From: Salipiger pallidus
GTDB taxonomy: Bacteria; Pseudomonadota; Alphaproteobacteria; Rhodobacterales; Rhodobacteraceae
Length of the DNA stretch: 64,000 nt
Reading direction: 5' to 3'
Assembly: GCF_014643635.1 (NCBI RefSeq)
Contig: NZ_BMJV01000002.1
Coordinates: 372,001 to 436,000 of the forward strand
In this document: positions 42,918 through 52,375 of the stretch, piece after piece
Position numbering within the stretch: the stretch's first letter is position 1
Layout of the letters: each line of letters starts with the position of its first letter
The notes under the pieces: generated by a model
Databases searched by the model: none
Seen by the model: the letters and a program-made list of their open reading frames with translations, nothing else
What the model was told of the DNA's origin: nothing
Position numbers and translations under genes: made by a program

Positions 42918-44420
42918 TCAGGTGGGTCGATCGGCATCGGTCTTGCGCCTGCGCCGCAGACCCTGCCACACGGTCCAAAGCAACAGGACAAGCGAGATCC
43001 CCAGCACCCCGGCTGCGATAGGGCGGTCGATGAAGATCCCGAAGTCTCCGCGCGAGATGACGAGAGCGCGGCGGAAATTCTCTTCCAGCAGGGGGCCAAG
43101 AACGAAGCCCAGCAGCAACGTTGCCGGCTCGAAGTCGAGCAGACGCATGCCGTATCCCAGCAAGCCCAGGCCGAGCACCAGAAACACGTCGAACACCGAG
43201 CGATCAAGGCTGTAGACCCCGACGCAGATCAGAGTGATGATCGCGGGATAGAGGTAGCGATAGGGGATCTGGAGCAATGCGACCCAGATGCGGATCAGTG
43301 GGATGTTCAGGACCAGCAGCAGCAGGTTCCCGATCCAGAAGCTGACGATCAGACCCCAGAACAGGTCGGGCTGCGCCGTCATGAGCGATGGGCCCGGGGT
43401 GATGCCGTGGATCATGAATGCACCCAGGATCAGTGCCATGCTCGCGGTCCCCGGAATGCCCAGCGTCAATGTGGGGATGAAAGCCGTGATCGCGGCGGCG
43501 TTGTTCGACGATTCAGGGGCTGCGATCCCTTCGACCGCGCCTTTTCCAAACCGCTCCGGGGTCTTGGAAAATTGCTTTTCGAAAGAGTAGCTGATGAACG
43601 AAGCGACAGTTGCGCCGGTGCCGGGAAGCGCCCCGAAGAAGCTGCCGAAGGACGCGCCTCGCAGGATCGGGGTCGTGGTGGCCCGCATCTCCTTGGCCGT
43701 GGGCAGCATGTCCCTCATGGAGAACTTCGGCACCGGTGCCCGCTTGCCTCCGTGCCGGACCGAAGCGATGATTTCGGCCACGCCGAACAGGCCCATCGCC
43801 AGGGCCACGATGCTGATCCCGTCGAAAAGCTCGTCCACGCCAAGTGTGAAGCGCGAGACGCCGGTGCTGATATCCATGCCCACCGTGCCCAGGCCCAGTC
43901 CGACGAGGACCATGGCCAGTCCCTTTAGGCGCGACCCTTGGGAAATGGTCGAGGCCGCGATCAGCCCAAGCACCATCAGCGCGAAATACTCGGGCGCACT
44001 GAAGTTCAGCGCAACTGTCACAAAGACGGGCCCCGCCACGGTCAGCAGCACGATGCCGATCGTGCCGCCGATGAAGGAGGCAATCGCCGTGATGAAGAGC
44101 GCCACGCCGGCGCGCTTCTGCTGGGCCATCGGGTAGCCGTCGAGGCAGGCCACCGCCGACGAGGTCGTGCCCGGAAGGTTGAGCAGAATGGCGGAGATCG
44201 AGCCGCCGTATTCGGCACCGTAGAAGATCCCGGCGAGCATGACGATGGCGGTGAGGGGTTCGAGGTAATAGGTGATGGGCAGCAGGAGCGAGATCGCGGC
44301 AAGTGCGCCGACCCCGGGAAGCACGCCGATGAACGTGCCCAGAAAGACCCCTGCGAAACACCACATGAGGTTCTGTACGGTGGCGGCGGCGGCAAAGCCG
44401 ATGGCGAGGTTCTCGAGCAT
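42918..44420 (-). CDS. tctA: tripartite tricarboxylate transporter large permease TctA
   Basis: The 500-aa protein has about 12 helices and the TctA signatures GTFIGVLPGVGALAAISLLLP-like at residues 28-50 and FGALPGTGATVASFISY near 265-282. It is the main permease of a TctABC system for tri- or dicarboxylates or similar acids. It follows tctB by 2 bp. Confidence 0.93.
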   Translation of the reverse strand: MLENLAIGFAAAATVQNLMWCFAGVFLGTFIGVLPGVGALAAISLLLPITYYLEPLTAIVMLAGIFYGAEYGGSISAILLNLPGTTSSAVACLDGYPMAQQKRAGVALFITAIASFIGGTIGIVLLTVAGPVFVTVALNFSAPEYFALMVLGLIAASTISQGSRLKGLAMVLVGLGLGTVGMDISTGVSRFTLGVDELFDGISIVALAMGLFGVAEIIASVRHGGKRAPVPKFSMRDMLPTAKEMRATTTPILRGASFGSFFGALPGTGATVASFISYSFEKQFSKTPERFGKGAVEGIAAPESSNNAAAITAFIPTLTLGIPGTASMALILGAFMIHGITPGPSLMTAQPDLFWGLIVSFWIGNLLLLVLNIPLIRIWVALLQIPYRYLYPAIITLICVGVYSLDRSVFDVFLVLGLGLLGYGMRLLDFEPATLLLGFVLGPLLEENFRRALVISRGDFGIFIDRPIAAGVLGISLVLLLWTVWQGLRRRRKTDADRPT

Positions 44421-44422
44421 GG

Positions 44423-44890
44423 TCAGTTCCAGGGTGCTGTGACGGCGGGCATGCGGATGCCAAGGCCCAGGTCGAAGACAAGCCAGACGAAAAGCGCGAT
44501 CCCCAGTCCCACGCCGAGCGAGGGCAGGGCTTTAAAGCCGGTGTCACCGAGAGCCGCTGCGACCGTGCAGGCAATGGCGGCGGCGATGTATCCGAAGGGC
44601 TGCACGAGCAGGCCAAAAAGCAGCACAGCCGCGAGGATCGTTCCAGCGGGGCGCCAAGCGATCTGTTCCGGCTGCGTGCTACGGTCGAAAAGCGCGATCA
44701 GCGCCGCAACCAGAAGCAGGGCATAACCGACCAGGCGGGGAAAATAGCCCGGCCCCATGGCCGACGCGGTTCCCATCTTGAGGTTTGGCTGCGCGAAGAC
44801 CAGAAAGAGGCCGATGGCCCCGACAAGTCCCGCGGCAAGCATTCCTCCGAGCAGGTCTCTGGACATAAACATTCTCCTGTCAGTGTCCAC
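44423..44890 (-). CDS. tctB: tripartite tricarboxylate transporter small permease TctB
   Basis: The 155-aa protein has four hydrophobic helices and the family motif ASAMGPGYFPRLVGYAL. Starts at 44890 or 44866 (MSRDLL) are both possible. It sits between tctC and tctA as expected. Confidence 0.85.
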   Translation of the reverse strand: MDTDRRMFMSRDLLGGMLAAGLVGAIGLFLVFAQPNLKMGTASAMGPGYFPRLVGYALLLVAALIALFDRSTQPEQIAWRPAGTILAAVLLFGLLVQPFGYIAAAIACTVAAALGDTGFKALPSLGVGLGIALFVWLVFDLGLGIRMPAVTAPWN

Positions 44891-44956
44891 GTGCCCGCCC
44901 GGCGCGGGGAGAGGGCGCGCGCCGGGCGGGGTAAGGCCGTGGATCGGGGGCTTGGC

Positions 44957-45931
44957 TTACTGGCCGTCGTTGAAATCTTCGAGGACCGAAATCCAGCGTT
45001 CGACTTCGCGCTTGATACGATTGCCAAGCGCCTCGGAGCCACGGTCATTGGCTGCCGGGGTCTGGATAGCGCGCTCGCTGAAGGCCGTCTGCACTGTCTC
45101 GCTGTCGAGCGCGGCGTCCAGCGCCGCCTCCAGCGTGCCGAGAACCTCTTCAGGCACGCCCGCCGGTGCGACCAGGGCATTCCAGACCACCATGTCGAAT
45201 TCCGGCAGACCCGCTTCGGCAAAGGTCGGTACGTCCGGCAGCTGTTCGATGCGCTCGTCGCCCGAGATGGCCACGGCTGTGGCCTGGCCATCGTTGTGGA
45301 CGGGGATCATCAGGACGGTTTGGTCCATCTGCGCGTCCATGACGCCTGCGATCAGGTCATTCAATGCCGGACCCGCGCCCTGATAGGCCACGAGCTGTGC
45401 CTCAAGATCGGTCACGTCCAGCAGAAAGGACGGGGCGAGCCAGCCGGTGGAGCCGGGGCCCGAGGTGCCGAAGTTCGCAGCGCCGGGATTCTCGCCCATG
45501 TAGTCGAGGAAGTCCTGGAGGGTTTTCATGCCGCCCCGGTTGCTCACCGAGAGCACCATCGGGACATTCGCGACATTGCCGATCGGCGCGAAGTCGGTCA
45601 GCGGGTCAAAGCCGAGGTTCTCGTGGACGGCCACGTTCGCGGCAAGGTGCCCCATGTTGCCGAAGCCGAGCGTGTAGCCGTCGGCGTCAGAGGTTGCGAC
45701 GCGGCGCATGCCGATGGTGGCGCCGGCCCCCGGGACATTCTCGATGACGATGTCGGCGTCCATTTCCCGCGCCATCGCGTCGCCGATCAGACGGGCGAGG
45801 TAGTCCGTGCTTCCGCCGGGCGAGGCACCCACGATGATGGTGATTGGCTGCTCGGGATACGAGTCCTGTGCCCATGCGGGCCCGGTGAGGCCGGTGGCAA
45901 TCGCTATGGCTGCGACGAGTGCGGTCTTCAT
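44957..45931 (-). CDS. tctC: tripartite tricarboxylate transporter substrate-binding protein TctC
   Basis: The 324-aa periplasmic protein has a signal peptide ending PAWA, the family start YPEQPITIIVGASPGGSTDYLAR and the TxGxGS-like GTSGPGSTG. GGAGGACATC precedes the ATG. The promoter contains operator O3. Confidence 0.92.
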   Translation of the reverse strand: MKTALVAAIAIATGLTGPAWAQDSYPEQPITIIVGASPGGSTDYLARLIGDAMAREMDADIVIENVPGAGATIGMRRVATSDADGYTLGFGNMGHLAANVAVHENLGFDPLTDFAPIGNVANVPMVLSVSNRGGMKTLQDFLDYMGENPGAANFGTSGPGSTGWLAPSFLLDVTDLEAQLVAYQGAGPALNDLIAGVMDAQMDQTVLMIPVHNDGQATAVAISGDERIEQLPDVPTFAEAGLPEFDMVVWNALVAPAGVPEEVLGTLEAALDAALDSETVQTAFSERAIQTPAANDRGSEALGNRIKREVERWISVLEDFNDGQ

Positions 45932-46325
45932 GATGTCCTCCTTGGAAGTTGTGGCGGGACGGGCGTGTCTCTGACGGCGTTCGCCCGGTCAGGATGCGAC
46001 TGTGCGCGAAATGCCCGATGCGGCGTACTCCTCCAAAGTACCGATCGGATGTCCCTCCGCAGGACTTTTGACATATTGTGAGACAATCCGTCAATAAGCC
46101 TGATGTGTTGTGTCTCCAGGCAATGGTCGACGCAGGGCCCGACCGCAGCGCCGGCAAGCGAATCGAACTGCTCGTCAAATAGCGCGCTGCAAGTCCTGGC
46201 TGAGGCGATCCGCACGCGGCCTGGCAGGGAAGAGCAGAAAGGTCCGCCCCTTGGTCGTCCACTGCTCCCAGGATGAAGGCCCGTTTCATCTGTCTTGGTT
46301 ACTCGAAAGGAAGCTCGACCTACGG
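45932..46325. other. tctC promoter region and island debris
   Basis: Contains operator O3 and then about 240 bp without a convincing gene. Confidence 0.5.
46075..46087 (-). promoter_or_regulatory. operator O3 (tctC promoter)
   Basis: ATTGTGAGACAAT. On the minus strand it is preceded by TTATTGACGG, the same arrangement as O1 and O2. Confidence 0.72.
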
Positions 46326-46496
46326 CTGGCTGCAGACATGTGCCACGCTCACCAAAAGCGGCTCGCCGCCCAACGGCGTTCCTTGGGTCAAAAATGCTTA
46401 GCATTTGGCTCGGGAATGCTTGGCACAGCATGGGTGGGCGACCAAGCTTTTAAGGCTGTGTCGCTCGACTAGAGTCGCTTTAGCATGACATTCGAC
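46326..46496. mobile_element. candidate Tn7-like transposon end (unit 2 right end)
   Basis: Homologous to 28060-28230. Two 19-bp repeats occur at 46385-46403 and 46407-46425 with the same 22-bp period, and the segment ends with ACATTCGACA directly before the third 46-bp repeat. Confidence 0.65.
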
Positions 46497-46542
46497 ATTC
46501 AAAAGGCCTCGACGCGAAAGCGTCGGGGCCTTTTCATTTCGC
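46497..46542 (+). repeat. 46-bp island direct repeat, copy 3 of 3
   Basis: Identical to 11599-11644, including the tRNA terminator hairpin (46501-46534). It is followed by the tniQ-like gene copy C. Confidence 0.93.
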
Positions 46543-46733
46543 GGTGTGGGGTTTCTGGAAAGACCGACTTTCATGTCAGATGCCCGACCGCGCAGACGGA
46601 ACGTCCAGAACACGGAGTGGCGTTGCCCGTTGAGCCCGCGATCGTAGGGTCAGGACAATCCTGCCATTGTCTGATCTCGGAGGTCTTGTTTGGGCAAAAG
46701 CCTCCCTGCCTCCCCTGAAATACCTTTCCTCAG

Positions 46734-48156
46734 TTGCCGCTGACTGTGCGGCATGCGGCGTTCGAGCCGGCATCGTCCTTGTTGCCCCGACCCGCGGCGA
46801 GGGGAGGCGCAAGCCGCATGCAGCGCTTCTTCGGCGACATTGCCTTTCCGATCGATCCCTTGTTCCGGGGGGAGAAGGTCGCGATAGGGCAATTGGCGCA
46901 GCTGGCCGGGTGCGATGCGGCTGCGTTGGAGCGGGTGTCTGTCTGCCATCTTGGTAAAGGGCATTTCCGACTGCGAGACGAGTTTGCCTCCCGCCAGAGC
47001 TTTCAACGCTTGCGGGTCCGTGTCTGTCCCGAGTGTGTAAGGGCGGAGTCGCCGTCTGCAGCTGAATCGTGGCGTGTACCGCGCCGCCTGCAGTGGAAAT
47101 TCTCATCGATCAGAAGCTGCCCCGAGCACGGCTGCATGCTGGTGAACCTTCCGCCAGAGAGATTTAGCAAAGATGCCAGGGGTTTCTCGGCGCAGCTTCG
47201 GAAGCACTACGGATGGGGCGTGGATCATCCGATGATCAACGCAGGACTCAGCCCTTTCGAGCAGTACCTCACCGACTGCATCCTGAAAGGGCGGGGCGAT
47301 CGATGGACCGACCGTCTCGAGCTCAATGTGGTGTCGCGCGCATGCGAGGTGCTGGGGCTGCGGATCACCAAGGGACCAGACGCCTCGCTGACGGGGCACA
47401 GCGAGGCCGACTGGAGGAGTTTCGGCGCCTCAGGCTACGACGTGCTGAAGAGCGGCCCTGTGGCTCTCTCAGGCTGCCTCGCGGCGATGGCGCGTGAGGA
47501 GGGCGTGGATGGGCGTTTCTTCGGTCGGCTTTTCGGTCCTTGGACCACATGGCTGAAGAGCCGGCGTCTCGGTGACGAGTTTGAACCCCTGCGTGACGTC
47601 GTGCGGCGGCACGTCTTCGACCATTTCTCGGTCAGAAGAGGAGTGCTGGTGCTTGGGGTGCCGTCGGAGGGAAAGGCTGCGTTGAACGCGCAGAAGCCAT
47701 TTCCGCTCAAGAGCTTTGCCAAACGCAACGCAGAGGGCTTGGTGCGCCGCGGCCTCGCAAAGCGTCAGGCGCTGATGGCAGTATCGTTCCGATGGGCTTC
47801 GTGACGCAGCGAATGCTTGTGGCATACGAGCGCAAAAAGAAGTTCTTCCCGGTCATTAAGGGCTCTGGTGCAAGAGTGCCTGTCAAGGCGCATGGTGCCG
47901 ACGCTGGAGAAGCGGCGGGTGACGCCCATCTCCAGCAGCGCCGTCGCACAGGAGCTACACGTCACCACAAAGACGGTGGGGTACCTCCTTGAAAACGGAT
48001 TGCTGCACGATGCGGATGCTTCAGAACGCTACCGTCGATGGGGGACCGTGGTTACTGCTGGTAGTCTGTTCAGTTCCAAGGAACCTTCGTGTTCTTGGGC
48101 GAGCTTGCCGACGTCGCTCAGCGCGCAGGCATATCATCTACAATGCCTCCGTTGAG
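46734..48156 (+). pseudogene. tniQ-family target-selector gene, decayed at the 3' end (copy C)
   Basis: The first 345 codons are open and give a TniQ-like protein (FEPASS, CPEC, CPEHG, and PSEGKAALNAQKPFPL). Two extra bases near 47770, then further shifts near 47915 and 48070, break the C-terminal HTH part, which can still be read in the other frames (AVAQELHVTTKTVGYL). It is the best-preserved copy, about nine-tenths identical to copy A by eye. Confidence 0.75.
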
Positions 48157-48450
48157 GTCCAGAAAGGGCTTGTAGCAGATCTGCAGCGGCGCGGCAGGCG
48201 CCTCGCTCTGGCGCGCCGGGGCTGTAGTCGCTCTCGGCCCTTTCCAGACGTTTGCGATGATGCTGGACGCTGCTGTGCGGCTTCACCGAAGCGGTCGTTC
48301 AGGCCACGGCGCTGCATGTACGACGGGCCGAGGTCCGCTCAACGGGATAAGGCGGGCTTTCGCCGTGCACGGTGAAGCGTCCGGTTTCGGAGGCTTTTGG
48401 CCGGACTTCTTGCCGAAAAACTGACAGGTGCGGCTTTTTGCGATTTCACC

Positions 48451-49047
48451 TCAAACATCATCGGAGGCAATTACAGCGTCGGCAATATCTGCAATAGTTG
48501 CGTTGTCCTTCATCGCCTTGTCTCGGATCCGTTTGTAAGCCCGTTCTTCAGTAATGCCGTGTCGTTTAGAAAGTATAGCGACTGCCTTTTCGATACGCCT
48601 CCGGGCCCTCAACGTTTCATCCAGAGACCTGATCCTTTGCTGAAGCCGGGCTTCGTGCTGAGTAAGGCTTACGGCATTGGTCAGGGCGGCGAGCACACCG
48701 AAGATCCGAATGGGTTTCGATAGAACCGCGTGAACATGAAGACGTTCAAGGGCAGTCAGGATTTCCGGCGTTTCATAGGAAATGATTGCAATGCGGGTGA
48801 TATTCGAGCTCTCGGCCATCCATTGCACGGTGCCGTCAGTCTGGTTGCGGAGCAAAAGAAAGAGAACAACATCGACTTCGCGGGGCAGTGTGTCCGGCGG
48901 GGATGCGAGCTTTTCGGTCTGACAGCCGATCCTTCGGAGTTGCGCCAACAGGATGCGGCGATCCTCGTCGTCGGGATGGATGACCAATACCCGTTTCTGG
49001 CGCAACCTCCGCAGGAGATTTTGATCGTTGGTGCCGGAAATGCTCAT
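48451..49047 (-). CDS. amiR: ANTAR-domain antiterminator AmiR
   Basis: The 198-aa protein has a receiver-like N-terminal domain (VLVIHPDDEDR) lacking a full phosphorylation site, a coiled coil and a C-terminal ANTAR domain (RRIEKAVAILSKRHGITEERAYKRIRDKAMK). AmiR binds leader RNA and prevents termination when released by AmiC. The start overlaps the amiC stop. The matching RNA target is at 56383-56452. Confidence 0.92.
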   Translation of the reverse strand: MSISGTNDQNLLRRLRQKRVLVIHPDDEDRRILLAQLRRIGCQTEKLASPPDTLPREVDVVLFLLLRNQTDGTVQWMAESSNITRIAIISYETPEILTALERLHVHAVLSKPIRIFGVLAALTNAVSLTQHEARLQQRIRSLDETLRARRRIEKAVAILSKRHGITEERAYKRIRDKAMKDNATIADIADAVIASDDV

Positions 49048-50180
49048 GCACTTTCCAACTCGCCAATCGACCGGTCGTAGGTCACCAGATAGGGGTCAGG
49101 ACGGACGCTTTGCGCGCTGCTCCATACGATGTCGAACTCTCCACTTCGGGTCGATCTGCCGACCTGCGGGCGCATCGTGAAGTGGTTTGTTTCCAAATCG
49201 ACCGACAGGTCGCCGCCCGGTGCCTTGAAGACGGCACCGGAGAGCGCGGACATCAGGCTGTCGGTGTCGAACTGACCGGCAACCCGCGCGGCATCGGCGA
49301 AGAAGTGAACCAGGGCATAAGTGGTTTCGGCATAGACGCTTGGAATCTGGTCCGCTCCGAAACGCTCATGAAACTTGGCGACAAACCGGCTGTTTGCCTC
49401 CCGGTCGGTCGTGCTGAAGTACGGTGACACCGTGATGTGTCCCGCGCGGGCCGCTTCGGGCATCTGTTGGAGTTCGGCTTCTGTGGTTGTCAGCGAGGCG
49501 ATAGGGGCTTTCTTGTCCGGCTCATCCAACTCCGCATAGGCGGAGTAAAGAGTGACGCTTTCCTCACCAACCACTGTCGACAGTATGACATCGGGTCGCG
49601 CCGCTGCGGTTTCGCGCAGTTTGGCCGCCGCCAGTTCCGCATCGGTCCCGAATGGTACATAGATTTCGCAGACGATCTCACCGTCGCTTTCCGCGACGAA
49701 CGCACCCACGATGCGGTTGATTTCCCGCGCATAGTGGGTGTCCGTGCCGATCAGGGCGATGCGTTTCCCATGCTCAGCATAGATGTGCTGCATCAGCGGC
49801 AGAACGAGCTGATTGGGCACGGCTCCGCCATAGATGACGTTTGGGGAATACTCGAATCCTTCGTAGACGGAAGGGTAGAAAAGTAATCCGTTGAAGCGCT
49901 CGACAACCGGCAGAACCCGCTTTCGGCTGGCCGACAGGCAGCAGCCAAAAATCACATTCACACCCTGATTGACGAGTAGCGCTGTGGCGAGCTGCGCACA
50001 GCGCTGATCGTTGCCTTGCGGGTCCAGAATGACGGGGTAGATCTGACGGCCCGCAACCCCGCCGCCTTCGTTGATTTCCTCGATTGCCAGCAGGGTTCCC
50101 TTCAGAAGCGCCTCTTCCGTCACTTTCATTGGTCCGGACTGCGAGAACAGAACGCCAACCCTGATTTTCTGCTCATCCAT
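49044..50180 (-). CDS. amiC: amide-sensing periplasmic-fold protein AmiC
   Basis: The 378-aa protein has the branched-chain/amide-binding fold (VGVLFSQSGPMKVTEEALLKGTLLAIEEIN) but no signal peptide, as in AmiC, which is cytoplasmic and sequesters AmiR. Position next to amiR supports this over a transporter subunit. Confidence 0.9.
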   Translation of the reverse strand: MDEQKIRVGVLFSQSGPMKVTEEALLKGTLLAIEEINEGGGVAGRQIYPVILDPQGNDQRCAQLATALLVNQGVNVIFGCCLSASRKRVLPVVERFNGLLFYPSVYEGFEYSPNVIYGGAVPNQLVLPLMQHIYAEHGKRIALIGTDTHYAREINRIVGAFVAESDGEIVCEIYVPFGTDAELAAAKLRETAAARPDVILSTVVGEESVTLYSAYAELDEPDKKAPIASLTTTEAELQQMPEAARAGHITVSPYFSTTDREANSRFVAKFHERFGADQIPSVYAETTYALVHFFADAARVAGQFDTDSLMSALSGAVFKAPGGDLSVDLETNHFTMRPQVGRSTRSGEFDIVWSSAQSVRPDPYLVTYDRSIGELESA

Positions 50181-50186
50181 TTACCG

Positions 50187-51536
50187 TTACCTGTCCCTGT
50201 CGAATTGATTTGCGATATTCAGAAGGCGTTCGTCGCTTCCGGGCCGCCCCATGAGCATCATACCGATTGGCAGACCATTTGTGGAGGTGTCCACCGGTAG
50301 GCTGATGCAGGGCAAACCGGCAAGGTTTCCCGGCCAACAGAACCATGTCATGCTGTCCTGGGTGGTAACATCGCGCCCGCCAAAGCGTTGCCTGTCTTGC
50401 CCGTGTCGCGGTGCAGGCACGGGGAGGGTTGGAAGCACGAGGGCGTCCCAGCCCCCCAGATCGTTCAGCAACAGCTCGATAAACCGCCCGCGCAGTTTCT
50501 GGGCATGCATGGCTTCGGTGGCCGTGATCTGCCGCCCGGCTTCGAGATGCGCGCGCGTGACAGATGTGAACGCGGCAGGCTCATCCGCCAAGAGTTTCTG
50601 GTGATACGACGCCGCCTCCACATGCAGGATCGCTTCCCACGCGGCGAAGAAGCTTTGCACATTTGGAATTTCAGCGTCCTCCACAGACGCTTCCCCGCCC
50701 TCCAGAGCCTTCCGCACCGCCAGATCGACCTCTTCCGAGCGTTCCAGTCCCTTCCCCACAAGATTCAGAAGCCGGGGCGTGGCGGGAGCCGATTGTTCCT
50801 TGAACGGTTTCGCTTGGGCGGTGGAGGCATCGTTTGGATCGACCCCCAGAAAATACGGGAGCAGAAGCGCGATGTCATTGAGACTGCGTGCAATCGGGCC
50901 GGGCGCATCCAGCGACCAACTGAGCGGCAGCACGCCATGTCGTGACGCCCGGCCATAAGTCGGCTTGAAACCGTATGCGCCGCAGGCCCCGCTGGGGATG
51001 CGGACGGACCCGCCGGTGTCACTTCCCAGAGCGGCACCGACAATTCCGGCAGCGACGGCTGCTGCCGATCCGCCGCTGCTGCCGCCTGTGATATGGTCGG
51101 TATTGTGCGGATTGCGTGTCGGTCCGATGCTGGAAGTCGTGTTTGTTGCCCCAAAAGCCCATTCGTGCATGTTCGTTTTGCCGAAGATGATGGCACCTGC
51201 GGCGCGTAGGTTTGCCACGACAGTCGCATCGACACCGGTCGCAGCACGCGGGAGCGCTTTGGAACAGGCCGTGGTCGGAAAATCCCGCGTGAGGTAATTG
51301 TCCTTGATCGCGATAGGGATGCCGTCGATAGGGCTGAGGGCTTTTCCGGCAGCCCGGCGCGCGTCCGATTCCTTGGCCTGATCCAGCACAACGTCAGGGT
51401 CCAGAGAAACGAAAGCGTTGAGGTCAGCCCTCTCCTGGGCCCGTCTCAAGGCCGTTCTGGTCAGATCGCCGGATGTTGTCGATCCTTTTGCGAGCGCGTC
51501 GGCCTGGGAAGTAACGGTCTCAGGGTTTGGGGACAT
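50187..51536 (-). CDS. amidase signature family hydrolase
   Basis: The 449-aa enzyme has the Ser-cisSer-Lys triad: K78 in IAIKDNY, a cis-Ser about residue 153 in GGSSGGS and the nucleophile Ser about residue 177 in GSDTGGS. It hydrolyses an amide to acid and ammonia. Unlike the classic ami operon, whose amidase is of the nitrilase type, here the enzyme is of the amidase-signature type. It overlaps the small AtzG-like gene by 17 bases. Confidence 0.92.
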   Translation of the reverse strand: MSPNPETVTSQADALAKGSTTSGDLTRTALRRAQERADLNAFVSLDPDVVLDQAKESDARRAAGKALSPIDGIPIAIKDNYLTRDFPTTACSKALPRAATGVDATVVANLRAAGAIIFGKTNMHEWAFGATNTTSSIGPTRNPHNTDHITGGSSGGSAAAVAAGIVGAALGSDTGGSVRIPSGACGAYGFKPTYGRASRHGVLPLSWSLDAPGPIARSLNDIALLLPYFLGVDPNDASTAQAKPFKEQSAPATPRLLNLVGKGLERSEEVDLAVRKALEGGEASVEDAEIPNVQSFFAAWEAILHVEAASYHQKLLADEPAAFTSVTRAHLEAGRQITATEAMHAQKLRGRFIELLLNDLGGWDALVLPTLPVPAPRHGQDRQRFGGRDVTTQDSMTWFCWPGNLAGLPCISLPVDTSTNGLPIGMMLMGRPGSDERLLNIANQFDRDR

Positions 51537-51675
51537 TGAAACTCTCCGGATGAAAAACGTGGGCGGGCTCGGCAGAGGGCGGTTGAGGCATCGCAGCCAA
51601 TCCGCCGCGGATGCGCGCCAGCGTCGCCTTGATGCGTTTTTGCTGATCCTCGGTCAGTTGTTCGGGCCTGCTCAT
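51520..51675 (-). CDS. 51-aa AtzG/GatC-like small protein
   Basis: The peptide (MSRPEQLTEDQQKRIKATLA..., ending EPAHVFHPESFNVPKP) has a helical start and the EPxxVF-type tail seen in small partners of amidase-signature enzymes such as AtzG (DUF4089) and GatC. It ends inside the amidase gene and begins 1 bp after the livF stop. A role as amidase subunit is inferred from length, tail and position. Confidence 0.6.
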   Translation of the reverse strand: MSRPEQLTEDQQKRIKATLARIRGGLAAMPQPPSAEPAHVFHPESFNVPKP

Positions 51676-51676
51676 G

Positions 51677-52375
51677 TCAGACCCCCAGCAGCTCTTGCTG
51701 AAGTTCCTTGTCCGCCAGCAGAGCGTCCCGGTCTGTTTCCATCCGGATTTCTCCCTTCTCCATGACATAGGCGCGCTCGGCGATGGACAGACAGAAATCG
51801 AGGTTCTGTTCGGCGACGAGGATCGCGATGCCCCTGTCCCGGTTGATCCGCTTCAGGATGCCGGCCATCTCGTCGATGATCGAGGGCTGGACACCTTCGG
51901 TAGGTTCATCGAGCAACAGGATACGCGGCATGATCGCCAGCGCCCGGGCAAGGGCCAGAACCTGCTGCTGGCCGCCCGATAGTCCTCCGGCCAGATCGTG
52001 TGCCTTGGGGCGCAGCATGGGGAAGTCGGCGAGCGCCTCTTCTACCGCCTTCTTCGGATCGTGTCCGTTGGTTGCGGCAGCGACGGCGATATTCTCGATC
52101 ACCGTCATCCGGGGGAAGACAAAGCGGCCCTGGGGCACATAGCCGAGCCCCGATTTCGCCCGCTTCGCCGGCGAATTTGGCGCGGGGTTGCCGTCGATTT
52201 CGACATGACCTTCCATGGGAGGAATGAGGTTTGTCGCGAAGCGCATGAGCGTGGATTTTCCAACGCCATTGCGACCGAGAAGGGCGACGACCTCGCCGCT
52301 TTTCACCTCAAGTGAGACGTTGCGGATGATGGTGGTCTTGCCGTAGCCTCCTGTGGCATTCACAACCTTAAACAT
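51677..52375 (-). CDS. branched-chain/amide ABC transporter ATPase (LivF/UrtE type)
   Basis: The 232-aa ATPase has Walker A GRNGVGKST, the signature LSGGQQQ and Walker B ILLLDEP followed by EGVQPS. The length is typical of LivF/UrtE. The start overlaps the LivM-LivG fusion end by 8 bases. Confidence 0.92.
   Translation of the reverse strand: MFKVVNATGGYGKTTIIRNVSLEVKSGEVVALLGRNGVGKSTLMRFATNLIPPMEGHVEIDGNPAPNSPAKRAKSGLGYVPQGRFVFPRMTVIENIAVAAATNGHDPKKAVEEALADFPMLRPKAHDLAGGLSGGQQQVLALARALAIMPRILLLDEPTEGVQPSIIDEMAGILKRINRDRGIAILVAEQNLDFCLSIAERAYVMEKGEIRMETDRDALLADKELQQELLGV

Noticed and set aside
42783-43928. 381-aa open frame antisense to tctA
   Set aside because: Shadow frame of a strongly supported membrane permease. 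Composition is typical of antisense artefacts.
48161-48450. Possible transposase or tniQ tail after copy C
   Set aside because: Short open pieces exist but none shows a motif. Treated as island-edge debris.
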